This document shows positions 51,236 through 59,352 of a stretch of DNA of 64,000 bases, one piece after another (positions within the stretch are counted from its first letter, which is position 1; every line of letters starts with the position of its first letter). A program made the translations under genes and the position numbers. Location of the stretch: NCBI RefSeq assembly GCF_900114875.1, contig NZ_FPKW01000006.1:1-64000 (forward strand), written 5' to 3'. The DNA comes from Chryseobacterium limigenitum. GTDB lineage: Bacteria; Bacteroidota; Bacteroidia; Flavobacteriales; Weeksellaceae. The notes under the pieces were generated by a model that saw only the letters and a program-made list of their open reading frames with translations, was not told the origin of the DNA and ran no database searches.

Positions 51236-52087
51236 TTAATAGTCGGTTGGAGCTTCTAAATATAATTCTTTCATTGCCGTAGCCAATTGATCATCATTAG
51301 GAGCTTTTCCGTGCCAAGCGTGAGATCCCATCATGAAATCTACACCGGCACCCATCTCCGTATGAAGAATAATGACAACAGGTTTTTCTTTTCCTGTCTC
51401 AGCTTTTGCTCTCTCTAAGATTGCAATTACTGCTTCCAGGTCATTACCATTTTTCTCTTCCAGAACAATCCATCCGAAAGCCTCCAGTTTTGCATGAAGA
51501 TTTCCTAATGAAAGTACGTTGTCTGTACTTCCGTCAATTTGTTGTCCGTTATAATCGATGGTAGAAATAATGTTATCCACTTTTTTAGCAGAAGCATACA
51601 TCAAAGCTTCCCAGTTTTGACCTTCCTGCAATTCTCCATCTCCATGTAAAGTATATACTAAAGAGCTGTCTCCGTCTAATTTTTTACCTTGAGCTGCACC
51701 TAAAGCTACAGAAAGTCCTTGTCCAAGAGATCCTGAAGCGACTCTGATTCCCGGAAGACCCTCATGAGTAGTTGGGTGTCCTTGTAATCTTGAATCTAAT
51801 TTTCTGAAAGTATTCAGTTCTTCAACAGGGAAAAATCCGAATCTTGCCAAAGTAGAATAGAATACCGGTGAAATGTGTCCGTTTGAAAGATAAAAATGAT
51901 CTTCATTTTTGCCCTCCATTGTGAAAGGAAGGTTATAGTTCATTACCTTTCCGTAAAGCGCCGTGAAAAATTCTGTACAACCTAAACTTCCGCCCGGGTG
52001 ACCTGAATTTACAGCATGAACCATTCTTAAAATGTCTCTTCTGATTTGTGTAGTAAGAGATTTCAACTCTTCGATACTTTTACTCAT
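51236..52087 (-). CDS. Transketolase, N-terminal (thiamine-diphosphate-binding) subunit
   Basis: 283 residues from the ATG at 52087 (MSKSIEELKSLTTQIRRDIL); an 8-codon upstream extension is unlikely. It holds the PP domain: GHPGGSLGCTEFFTALY near 31-47, GSLGQGLSVALGAAQG near 107-122 and the ThDP/Mg motif LHGDGELQEGQNWEALMYA near 142-160. With the next gene it makes a full transketolase. A TAGATTTG box at 52109-52116 drives the pair. Confidence 0.94.
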   Translation of the reverse strand: MSKSIEELKSLTTQIRRDILRMVHAVNSGHPGGSLGCTEFFTALYGKVMNYNLPFTMEGKNEDHFYLSNGHISPVFYSTLARFGFFPVEELNTFRKLDSRLQGHPTTHEGLPGIRVASGSLGQGLSVALGAAQGKKLDGDSSLVYTLHGDGELQEGQNWEALMYASAKKVDNIISTIDYNGQQIDGSTDNVLSLGNLHAKLEAFGWIVLEEKNGNDLEAVIAILERAKAETGKEKPVVIILHTEMGAGVDFMMGSHAWHGKAPNDDQLATAMKELYLEAPTDY

Positions 52088-52108
52088 TATATCTGATTTA
52101 TTTGCACA

Positions 52109-52116
52109 CAAATCTA
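52109..52116 (-). promoter_or_regulatory. Putative -7 box of the transketolase operon
   Basis: Minus-strand TAGATTTG fits TAnnTTTG, 22 bp before the ATG at 52087. Confidence 0.5.
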
Positions 52117-52143
52117 CAATTTTTTAGTGGCTTACGGAAATGT

Positions 52144-52172
52144 AAAAATCCGAGATTAATACTCGGATTTTT
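52144..52172. terminator. Bidirectional terminator-like hairpin upstream of transketolase
   Basis: Perfect 11-bp stem AAAAATCCGAG / CTCGGATTTTT with 7-nt loop. It probably ends the symporter transcript, about 250 bp after that gene's stop. Confidence 0.8.
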
Positions 52173-52225
52173 AATTATAATTTTTTATTTTTATTAAATA
52201 ACTAAAATAATTTACCATAGTCTTT

Positions 52226-52300
52226 GTCATTCTGACGAAGGAAGAATCTAAATTTTATTTGTAGAGATTCTTCACTTCACTATGTTTCGTTCAGAATGAC
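52226..52300. repeat. Interspersed palindromic repeat (GTCATTCTGA type)
   Basis: GTCATTCTGACGAAGGAAGA and an arm ending CGTTCAGAATGAC form a long imperfect hairpin around AGATTCTTC/GAAGAATCT. From memory this type is spread through flavobacterial intergenic regions. It occupies most of the gap 52173-52417. Confidence 0.7.
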
Positions 52301-52351
52301 AAAACCGAAGTATTATTTTAACTAATTAAATTTTCATACAGTTCTATCAAT

Positions 52352-52405
52352 AGGGGCGGGCTTTAGCCCGTCCATACCAAAAAAGTTATTCAATTGGCTT
52401 TAGCC
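52352..52405. repeat. GGCTTTAGCC-type short palindromes
   Basis: GGGCGGGCTTTAGCCCGTCC at 52354-52373, followed by a second smaller palindrome GGCTTTAGCC near 52396-52405. Both are in the tail of the symporter transcript. Confidence 0.6.
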
Positions 52406-52417
52406 GAAACTTAAATT

Positions 52418-53914
52418 TTATTTCTTTCTAATCAACCACAAACCAAAGAAAGTCAACAATCCATTAATAATCAACAACTCCAGCCCGATTTTGAAATCTC
52501 CGAAAAGCGTAGCCTGATATTTATCGATAAAATAAGAAATAATCGGCGCTGCAATACAAACGTAAGGAACCAATTTATCCACCACTTTATATTTCGTGAA
52601 AATTCCAAAAGCAAAAAGTCCTAAAAGGGGTCCGTAAGTGAATCCTGCCAATTTAAGAATTAAACCAATCATGGAATTATCATTAATAATTTTAAAGATA
52701 ACAACCATAACTAAGAAAGAAACAGCAACGATCAAATGAACATTTTTCCTGAATTTTTCCTTCTTTTTAGTATCCCAAGGTTTGTCTTTCATTCCGACAA
52801 TATCAATACAAATCGATGAGGTAAGCGCCGTCATAGCACCATCCGCACTTGGAAATAACGCCGAAATTAAAGCAATGATAAATATAATTGAAATAAACCC
52901 GGGCATATGATTTAAAGCCACTTCCGGGAAAATTTTATCCCCGAAAATATCTTTTCCGTTTAATAAAAATTCTTTTTTAGAAATTCCGTCTTTAATAATT
53001 TCTGTGATGTGACCGCCTTCGCTTTGTCCAAAAAGATATAAAAGTCCGCCCATGTAAAGGAAGAGCGAAATTACTCCCAACAAAATAAAACCAAGCGTTA
53101 CCATATTCTTCTGAGAATCTTTCAGCTTCGTTACAGACAGACTTTTCTGCATCATTTCCTGATCAATTCCGGTCATGGTGATGGTAATAAATGCTCCGGC
53201 AAGGATTTGTTTGATGAAAAATCCGGGAGAATTAAAGTCAAATTCAAATACCTTAGTGTAGCCTTTGTCGCTCATTGCTGTTAAGCTCTGTCCAACACTT
53301 AAATCTAAATGATTCAACATATAAACCGTACATATAATCAATCCTAAAAGCATGCAGGAAGTCTGTAAAGTATCCGTCCAGACAATGGTTTTCACACCTC
53401 CTTCATAGGTATAAAGGATAATCATGATTAAAATAATTAAGGTCGTCACAATAAAAGGAACTCCCAAACTATCTAAAATAGTGATTTGAAGAATATTAAC
53501 AACCAAGTATAATCTCGCCGTGGCACCAACCAATCTCGAAACAATGAAAATCCATGCTCCCGATTTATAGGAAAGTTGCCCCATTCTTTGCTGAAGATAA
53601 CCATAAATGGAGGTTAATTTTAACCGATAATATAAAGGAAGTAAAACGTAGGCCACCACAATATATCCGATAAGATAGCCCAAAGTGATCTGTAAATAAG
53701 AAAAACTGTCCTTCCCAACTGCCCCGGGAACGCTCACAAAAGTAACTCCAGAAAGTGAAGTTCCGATCATTCCAAATGCAACAAGCATCCAATTACTTTT
53801 ACGGTTTCCGATGAAGAAACTCTCATTATCACTGCCTTTTCCTGTTTTGTAAGCTACCCAAAGGAGTAGGGCGAAATAAATGATAATGATGGACAATAAT
53901 ATAAGTGGAGACAT
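52418..53914 (-). CDS. Sodium:solute symporter (SSS family)
   Basis: 498 residues, about 13 membrane helices. Family features include GTSLSGVTFVSVPGAVGKDS near 52-72, RLVGATARLYLVV near 125, and AGAFITITMTGIDQEMMQKS near 235-255. The LFPSADGAMTALTSS segment near 350 is the usual sodium-site region. The transported substrate is not predictable; SSS proteins carry sugars, amino acids, vitamins or pyruvate. The gene is alone and faces away from no partner that would narrow the substrate. Confidence 0.92.
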   Translation of the reverse strand: MSPLILLSIIIIYFALLLWVAYKTGKGSDNESFFIGNRKSNWMLVAFGMIGTSLSGVTFVSVPGAVGKDSFSYLQITLGYLIGYIVVAYVLLPLYYRLKLTSIYGYLQQRMGQLSYKSGAWIFIVSRLVGATARLYLVVNILQITILDSLGVPFIVTTLIILIMIILYTYEGGVKTIVWTDTLQTSCMLLGLIICTVYMLNHLDLSVGQSLTAMSDKGYTKVFEFDFNSPGFFIKQILAGAFITITMTGIDQEMMQKSLSVTKLKDSQKNMVTLGFILLGVISLFLYMGGLLYLFGQSEGGHITEIIKDGISKKEFLLNGKDIFGDKIFPEVALNHMPGFISIIFIIALISALFPSADGAMTALTSSICIDIVGMKDKPWDTKKKEKFRKNVHLIVAVSFLVMVVIFKIINDNSMIGLILKLAGFTYGPLLGLFAFGIFTKYKVVDKLVPYVCIAAPIISYFIDKYQATLFGDFKIGLELLIINGLLTFFGLWLIRKK

Positions 53915-53974
53915 ATTTTATTCGATTAAAATTTTACAAATATAGTTTTTTTATGGTGTGTTAAAAAAGAAAAA

Positions 53975-54003
53975 AACCTCTCAGTATCTATAACTGAAAG
54001 GTT
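53975..54003 (-). terminator. Terminator of the redox-stress operon
   Basis: On the minus strand AACCTTTCAGT pairs imperfectly with ACTGAGAGGTT, followed by TTTTTTC. Confidence 0.8.
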
Positions 54004-54030
54004 GATTTATTTTCTGTGTTTAATTTAAAA

Positions 54031-54318
54031 CTAATTAACTAAAACATCCTGAAGCTCTTCACTTTTCTGGAAACTAGCCTTAGCAAACGGACAAAGCGGA
54101 ATGATCTTCTTTCCGCTTTTCCTTGCGAAGTCTACTGCAGCTAAAAGCATTTCTTTACCAACACCTTTTCCGTTGTGCTCTTCGCCTACCTCGGTGTGAT
54201 CGATGATGAATCTTTCTTCACCCGCCCAGGTATAAGTCATTTTTCCTGCTGAGATTCCGTCTATGAAAGCCTCAAAACTTCCGTGTTTTTCGTCGTTGGT
54301 TTGTTTTACCTCTATCAT
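54031..54318 (-). CDS. YjdJ-like GNAT-type N-acetyltransferase
   Basis: 95 residues, the short form of the GNAT fold found in YjdJ proteins. ERFIIDHTEVGEEHNGKGVG near 37-56 carries the acetyl-CoA loop, and IPLCPFAKASFQKSEEL near 76-92 is the signature C-terminal region. Substrate unknown. Last gene of the operon, 1 bp after the OsmC gene. Confidence 0.85.
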   Translation of the reverse strand: MIEVKQTNDEKHGSFEAFIDGISAGKMTYTWAGEERFIIDHTEVGEEHNGKGVGKEMLLAAVDFARKSGKKIIPLCPFAKASFQKSEELQDVLVN

Positions 54319-54319
54319 A

Positions 54320-54718
54320 TTATGAAAATTTGGTTTGAATTTCTATGTCGTGAGTTAATATTTTGTGTACAGGGCATGCATCTGCGATCAAATGAAGCCT
54401 TTTCATCTGTTCTTCGTCAAGATTTGTGCCTTCAAAACTGATATTTCTTTTAAAAACGCAAAGTTTTGTCAAAGGAAAATTTTCCAACTCTACTTCTACA
54501 TTTATTTTTTCTACGTTCCATTCCTTTCGGTCGATGTACATTTTTAATGTAGCTGCGGTACAGCTTGCTAATGACGTTGCCAGGATTTCAAAAGGGTTGA
54601 AACCTTTATTCTGCCCGCCTTTGTCTACAGGCTCGTCCGTGATCAGTTGGTTTTCGCCAGCCGTTACTTCGGTGTAATATTTTTCTTTTCCTAAAACTGC
54701 TTTTACGGTTACTGCCAT
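54320..54718 (-). CDS. OsmC-family thiol peroxidase-like protein
   Basis: 132 residues. The two redox cysteines are seen in EILATSLASCTAATLKMY (near 53) and IADACPVHKIL (near 114), as in OsmC/Ohr proteins that reduce organic hydroperoxides. At this length it is nearer to the OsmC/YhfA group. It overlaps the ferredoxin-like gene by 1 nt. Confidence 0.9.
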   Translation of the reverse strand: MAVTVKAVLGKEKYYTEVTAGENQLITDEPVDKGGQNKGFNPFEILATSLASCTAATLKMYIDRKEWNVEKINVEVELENFPLTKLCVFKRNISFEGTNLDEEQMKRLHLIADACPVHKILTHDIEIQTKFS

Positions 54719-54936
54719 TATTTGTCTGTGTTGATTTTATAACTTAATGCTCCGGAAGGGCACAGGTCTATTTGGTTTTTAAGTTCCTGAGGAGTTGCAT
54801 TTTCAACTTTTATCCAAGGTCTTTCTTTTGGATTATAAACTTTTGGAAGAGTTTTCACGCAAACTGTTGAATGGATACATTTTTGAGGTTGCCAGATAAC
54901 AGTAATTTCTCCATTGATGTATTCGTGTGTTTCCAT
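54718..54936 (-). CDS. YjdI-like small iron-sulfur protein
   Basis: 72 residues. EITVIWQPQKCIHSTVCVKT near 10-29 and IDLCPSGALSY near 57-67 match the Fer4_19 / YjdI family. Only three cysteines line up with the expected set (two in CIHSTVC, one in LCPSGA), so a complete 4Fe-4S ligand set is not evident. It often goes with YjdJ, as here (two genes downstream). Confidence 0.85.
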   Translation of the reverse strand: METHEYINGEITVIWQPQKCIHSTVCVKTLPKVYNPKERPWIKVENATPQELKNQIDLCPSGALSYKINTDK

Positions 54937-54937
54937 A

Positions 54938-55516
54938 TTAATCTTCTTTTAATGATTTTTCAATTCTTTTGTCGGGAATCAGCCATATCAAAGCAACGAT
55001 GTAATAAAAACCTATTGCAATATAAGGATAAAAAAATGAAGTAATGATCCCCGAAATATAAAATATAATTGATATATACTCTTTAAATTTAGACGATATA
55101 GCTTCTTTTATCCTTGAATTTTCGCCTTCATTTTTGATAATTAAATTCTCAAGAATGGTATAGGCAATTGCGCTCATTATCAATCCTACACCATAAATTG
55201 TTACGGGATTCTTTGCAAAATGACTTTCCCCGATCCACTCTGTTGCGACCGGCATTAATGAAAGCCAGAATAACAAATGAAGATTAGCCCAAAGAATACC
55301 TCCGTTAACTTTTTTTACAGCCTGAAACAGATGATGATGGTTATTCCAATAAATTCCGATATAAATAAAACTGAAAATATAAGCCAAAAACTTTGGAATA
55401 AGAGGTTTTAAATCAACCCAATTATGTCCTTCCGGTACTTTTAATTCAAGCACCATAATGGTAATAATAACAGCCAAAACGCCGTCACTGAAAGCCTCTA
55501 ATCTTCCTTTTGTCAT
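54938..55516 (-). CDS. TMEM175-family (DUF1211) potassium channel-like protein
   Basis: 192 residues with six membrane helices. It starts GRLEAFSDGVLAVIITIMVL, the RxxxFSD motif of bacterial TMEM175 channels, followed by PLIPKFLAYIFSFIYIGIYW and a polar C-terminus. Bacterial TMEM175s conduct K+ as tetramers. It overlaps the FMN-reductase gene start by 1 nt (TAATG type) and lies 1 bp before the YjdI-like gene, which is tight operon packing. Confidence 0.9.
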   Translation of the reverse strand: MTKGRLEAFSDGVLAVIITIMVLELKVPEGHNWVDLKPLIPKFLAYIFSFIYIGIYWNNHHHLFQAVKKVNGGILWANLHLLFWLSLMPVATEWIGESHFAKNPVTIYGVGLIMSAIAYTILENLIIKNEGENSRIKEAISSKFKEYISIIFYISGIITSFFYPYIAIGFYYIVALIWLIPDKRIEKSLKED

Positions 55517-56049
55517 TAGTTTTTAACCTGGATTTTAAAATTCTCAATTTTTTCTTTCAATTCTTTAAGCATTTCGGGATTGATGACACCGCTTTCCAAA
55601 TCGAAGTTTTCGTAAAACTTAGAAAGAGAAAAAGTATCTTTAATATCAGCTCCAAAGTTTGGAAAGAACGTTTTTGCGGTATTCATCACATTTCCTCCGC
55701 CGTAACCGCCGGGAGAAGTTGACATCAAAAGCATCGGCTTATTCTGAAAAACTTTAACATTAATTCTTGAAGCCCAGTCGAAAACGTTTTTAAAAGCTGC
55801 GCTGTACGATCTGTTATGCTCTGCAAGAGAACAGATGATCACGTCGCATTCTTCTATTTGCTTTAAAAAATTGTGCGCTTCATCCGGAAAACCTTTTTTC
55901 TCAAGATCAACAGAAAAAGTAGGCATCGTGAAGTCATTAAGGTCAATTAAGTTAATTTCTTCATCCTGAAAATCTTTCAAAACAAATTTCACCAATTCTC
56001 TGTTAATTGAAGTGGAAGAAGTACTTCCTGCAAATGCTAATATTTTCAT
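55516..56049 (-). CDS. NAD(P)H-dependent FMN reductase (NADPH-quinone reductase-like)
   Basis: 177 residues of flavodoxin-like fold: FAGSTSSTSINRELVKFVL near 5-23 binds the FMN phosphate, and IICSLAEHNRSYSAAFKNVFDW near 73-94 and STSPGGYGGGNVMNT near 112-125 continue the pocket. It reduces FMN, quinones or nitro/azo compounds using NAD(P)H. In the redox-stress operon, 20 bp downstream of the beta-lactamase gene. Confidence 0.9.
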   Translation of the reverse strand: MKILAFAGSTSSTSINRELVKFVLKDFQDEEINLIDLNDFTMPTFSVDLEKKGFPDEAHNFLKQIEECDVIICSLAEHNRSYSAAFKNVFDWASRINVKVFQNKPMLLMSTSPGGYGGGNVMNTAKTFFPNFGADIKDTFSLSKFYENFDLESGVINPEMLKELKEKIENFKIQVKN

Positions 56050-56069
56050 TATTTTATTACTGTTTTCTG

Positions 56070-56945
56070 TTATTTTTCTGGTGAATCTTCTTTTACTTTT
56101 TTCTGATAATCTTCTTCTAATTTTTCAAGTTTTTGAAAATAGACTTCTTTATCTGCAAATAGTTTCGGATTGTAAGCATCTCCTTCTTTTCGTTTTGAAT
56201 GCAAGTCAAACTGACTTGCATGAGAAGTTACCCAAATATCAAAATTCACATTTTTCATAGCTTTAAATGTCTCGGCATAATCTTTCTGAATAGTCTGATA
56301 AGTTTTTACTTCAGAGAATTTTTTGTCATCAATAATGACTGAAGGCAAGTTGGCAATTAAAACTTTATACGTTTGGTTTTTATCTTTGGTTTCGAATAAA
56401 AAACTACACGATCCCTTTGTATGTCCCGGATGATGAAGTAAAGTGAGTGTCGTATTCCCGAGTTTTATTTTATCGTTGTTTTTCAACAGATAATCAGGAG
56501 TTACAGGTTTAAAAGTTACGCCGTATTTTCCCAGTTCGTAGTCTGATTTCCCGCCGCTTTTTAATTCTTCTGCATCTTTTTCGTCCACATACAATTTGGC
56601 GCCTGTTTCTTTTTTGATGTAGGCCATTGCTCCCATGTGGTCAAAATGAGCCTGTGTTAAAGTCAGAATTTTGATGTCCTTATAATTAAAACCAAGTTTT
56701 TTAATATTATCCTTGATCATTGGAAGTGAGCCTTCTAATCCTGTATTGATAAGGATATTTCCTTTATCGGTAACAATCAGGTAAGATGCCAGATCGTAAG
56801 TTCCGACATAATATAAATTGCCTGCAATTCTGAACGGCTCATAAGGTTTTGACCATTCTTCAGGGTTGTTTTTAGGCTCATTTACAGTCTGAGCGTTACT
56901 TACAAAAGATATAACTATTAAAAATGCAAGGATTATTCTATTCAT
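56070..56945 (-). CDS. Subclass B3 metallo-beta-lactamase, GOB-like (Gln in zinc site 1)
   Basis: 291 residues with a signal peptide (LAFLIVISFVSNAQ). Zinc ligands: Q98, H100, D102 and H103 in LTQAHFDHMGA, H175 in HPGHTKGS and H242 in VTSHASQFDLH. The first ligand of the usual HxHxDH motif is Gln, as in GOB enzymes of Elizabethkingia, which use mainly the second zinc site. GOB and related enzymes hydrolyse carbapenems and most beta-lactams; activity of this protein is inferred. It sits between pirin and FMN-reductase genes in an unbroken operon, so it is an intrinsic chromosomal gene rather than a mobile one: no transposase, integron or att site is near. Confidence 0.9.
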   Translation of the reverse strand: MNRIILAFLIVISFVSNAQTVNEPKNNPEEWSKPYEPFRIAGNLYYVGTYDLASYLIVTDKGNILINTGLEGSLPMIKDNIKKLGFNYKDIKILTLTQAHFDHMGAMAYIKKETGAKLYVDEKDAEELKSGGKSDYELGKYGVTFKPVTPDYLLKNNDKIKLGNTTLTLLHHPGHTKGSCSFLFETKDKNQTYKVLIANLPSVIIDDKKFSEVKTYQTIQKDYAETFKAMKNVNFDIWVTSHASQFDLHSKRKEGDAYNPKLFADKEVYFQKLEKLEEDYQKKVKEDSPEK

Positions 56946-56978
56946 TTATTTAGGATTTATTGGTAAATATTTTGAAGT

Positions 56979-57878
56979 TTATTTTCTGTTTAAAATAGCT
57001 TTTGGAAGCGGCACAAATTCATGCTCATCGCCTGGCACCAAAGGAAAAGCGTCATGATTTTGGTCATTCCAGTTCACTTTTGCTTCATCGATTAATTCTT
57101 TGTCTGAATTTACAAAATTCCAGAATATAAAACGCTCTTCGTCAAAAGGTTCTCCGCCGAAAAGATAAACCGTTCCATTTGCGCTCATGTCGAACTCACA
57201 AAGTTTGGTATCTTTTGCGATCATTAATTGTTTTGAACCGTAAGAATTTCCGTCTGTAGTAACGGTTCCGTCCAAAACATACATCGCAGCTTCACCGTAA
57301 AGATCTTTTCCGATACTTATTTTTTGAGCGGTTTTTGTTTTAATTTCAATGAAAAATAATTTACTGTGAACAGGAACGGGAGATTTTCTTCCAAAAGCTT
57401 CTCCTGCAATTAGTTTATATTGAATATCACCTTCTTCCCAAACCGGAATTTCATCCGCTTCAATATGATGAAAGGTAGGTTCTGATTGCTCTAAATGTTT
57501 CGGAAGACCAACCCAAATTTGGAAACCGTGAAGTTTTTTATCGGTATGTCTTAAATATTCCGGCGTTCTTTCTGAGTGTACGACGCCTTTTCCTGCGGTC
57601 ATCCAGTTTACGGCTCCCGGCTTTATTTCAAGAGCGCTTCCGATGCTGTCTCTGTGGAAAATTGATCCTTCCAAAAGATAAGTTAAAGTTGAAAGTCCGA
57701 TATGTGGATGAGGCGGAACATCAAGATTTTGATAATCTTTCAATTCAGAAGGTCCCATGTGATCGATAAAAACGAAGGGTCCGACAGCTCTTTTCTCACG
57801 GAAAGGCAATAATCTTCCCACCAAAAAGTTTCCTATATCTGCTGATTTTTCTTCTATAATAAGTCCGATGTTTGACAT
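56979..57878 (-). CDS. Pirin family protein
   Basis: 299 residues in a bicupin fold. The N-terminal signature is AVGPFVFIDHMGP near 31-43 and the metal site is in VPPHPHIGLSTLTYLLEGSI (His57, His59) with HRDSIGS (His76 region), then WMTAGKGVVHSERTP near 92-106. Pirins bind iron and some act as quercetinases or redox sensors. In an operon with stress genes it may detoxify or sense oxidants. Confidence 0.9.
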   Translation of the reverse strand: MSNIGLIIEEKSADIGNFLVGRLLPFREKRAVGPFVFIDHMGPSELKDYQNLDVPPHPHIGLSTLTYLLEGSIFHRDSIGSALEIKPGAVNWMTAGKGVVHSERTPEYLRHTDKKLHGFQIWVGLPKHLEQSEPTFHHIEADEIPVWEEGDIQYKLIAGEAFGRKSPVPVHSKLFFIEIKTKTAQKISIGKDLYGEAAMYVLDGTVTTDGNSYGSKQLMIAKDTKLCEFDMSANGTVYLFGGEPFDEERFIFWNFVNSDKELIDEAKVNWNDQNHDAFPLVPGDEHEFVPLPKAILNRK

Positions 57879-57907
57879 GATATGTAAAGTGATTTTTTAT
57901 GTTCTTA

Positions 57908-57993
57908 TCTCATTGCGAAGAGCTTTGCGACGTGGCAATCTAAATATTTATGAAGATGAGATTGCTTCGGCACTTCGTTTCTCGCAATGACGA
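57908..57993. repeat. Interspersed palindromic repeat (CATTGCGA type)
   Basis: Between the two pirin genes. CATTGCGA at the left and TCGCAATG at the right enclose GGCAATCT/AGATTGC, an 80-bp imperfect hairpin of a kind common in flavobacterial gaps. It may weaken transcription between the pirins. Confidence 0.7.
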
Positions 57994-58078
57994 AATGAGT
58001 GTATTATTTTTAATAACAGAGCTTATAAAGTTAGTAAAAAAAGAAATTACTGGAGTTTAACTGAAATTTAAATCTTGT

Positions 58079-58954
58079 TTAATCCGCCAAATATCCAAAT
58101 CTTCCCAAATTATAATCTTCAAAAGCCTGCATAATTTCTTCTTTTGAATTCATTACAAAAGGGCCGTGTGGATAAATAGGTTCGTCTAAAGGCATTCCGC
58201 TGATGATTAATATAATTGAATCTTCAGATGCTTCAATGGTGAAATTTTCTCCTTCGTTTTGGAATAATACCAAATTATCTGTCGGTGCTTTTTCGGCTCC
58301 GTTTACGATGATACTTCCTTCAACGACTAAAGCTGCGGTATTAAAGTTTGCGGGGAAATTAAAGTCTGCTTTTCCTCCGGCTTTTAGCTTTGCATTCATC
58401 ATGTGAACCGGACTGAAAGTAAAGGCAGGACCTTTTTGACCGTTATATTCTCCGGCAATAACTTCTATAAATCCGTTGTCGCCAAGATCTACTTTTTCCA
58501 TATCAGAGTTTTTGATTGCCTGATATTTCGGGCAGCTCATTTTATATACTGAAGGAAGATTGACCCAAAGCTGAACCATCTGGAAAATTCCGCCGGTTTT
58601 TGCCCATTCGGTTTCGTGATATTCTTTGTGGAGAACGCCTTTTGCAGCGGTCATCCATTGCACATCGCCTTCACCGATAATTCCTCCACCTCCCGCGCTG
58701 TCGTGATGTTCAACTCTGCCTTGATAAGCTATGGTTATGGTTTCAAAACCTCTGTGAGGATGTACGCCGACACCTCTTGGTATTTCTGTTCCGTTAAAAT
58801 GAAATTTTGAGTTATAATCGAGCATAATGAAAGGATCCATTCTCTTCATATCCAATCCCTGTACGCCCGGAATAAAATTATGCACCCTAAAACCGTCACC
58901 CACAAAATGCGCAGGTTTTGGAGATATTACCATTTCTACTTTTTTAGTTGCCAT
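58079..58954 (-). CDS. Pirin family protein
   Basis: 291 residues, a second pirin. HPHRGFETITIAYQGRVEHH gives three metal-site histidines near 62, 64 and 81, and VQWMTAAKGVLHKEYHE completes the site. It differs from the neighbour especially in the C-terminal cupin, so this is not a recent duplication. First gene of the cluster; no other gene lies upstream on the strand until the MFS exporter, 398 bp away. Confidence 0.9.
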   Translation of the reverse strand: MATKKVEMVISPKPAHFVGDGFRVHNFIPGVQGLDMKRMDPFIMLDYNSKFHFNGTEIPRGVGVHPHRGFETITIAYQGRVEHHDSAGGGGIIGEGDVQWMTAAKGVLHKEYHETEWAKTGGIFQMVQLWVNLPSVYKMSCPKYQAIKNSDMEKVDLGDNGFIEVIAGEYNGQKGPAFTFSPVHMMNAKLKAGGKADFNFPANFNTAALVVEGSIIVNGAEKAPTDNLVLFQNEGENFTIEASEDSIILIISGMPLDEPIYPHGPFVMNSKEEIMQAFEDYNLGRFGYLAD

Positions 58955-59352
58955 AATAATTGTTGATTTATAGAGACAAAATTATTAAAGTTAAAAATCA
59001 GATGCATTGATGTGTGATAAGTAGTTGGTTTGTTATGAAGTTAAGAGGCGCTAAAACGTGAGATATTGAAATACAATTTTTCTGAGCGTTATGACAAACC
59101 TCACAGGTTTTGAAAACCTGTGAGGTTTATTGTGTGGAAAGATTCGAGTCTAGATCCCTGTGGGATGACAAGCTTTGCGGGTACTCGAAATGTCAAATAT
59201 TAGGCAAATACCCTAGCCCCGATTGACTCTCTCATTCATATTATAATTATGGAATCGTCGAAACTCGTTCCTCGTTTTGCAGCGAAAATCCTTTTTTGAA
59301 AAAAAAGATTGTAGTGGAAAGCGGGAAATAGCTTCAAAAAATATGTATAATT
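58955..59352. repeat. 398-bp gene-free stretch built from interspersed repeats
   Basis: It contains a perfect 15-bp palindrome AAACCTCACAGGTTT / AAACCTGTGAGGTTT (59096-59128). It then shows a fragment CCCTAGCCCCGATTGA ... AAAGCGGGAAATAGCTTC (59210-59336), a type that, from memory, recurs in many Flavobacteriia. No gene is supported. Confidence 0.65.

Noticed and set aside
52088..52143. TPP riboswitch before transketolase
   Set aside because: The leader is only about 15 nt after the predicted start, and no THI-box sequence is seen.
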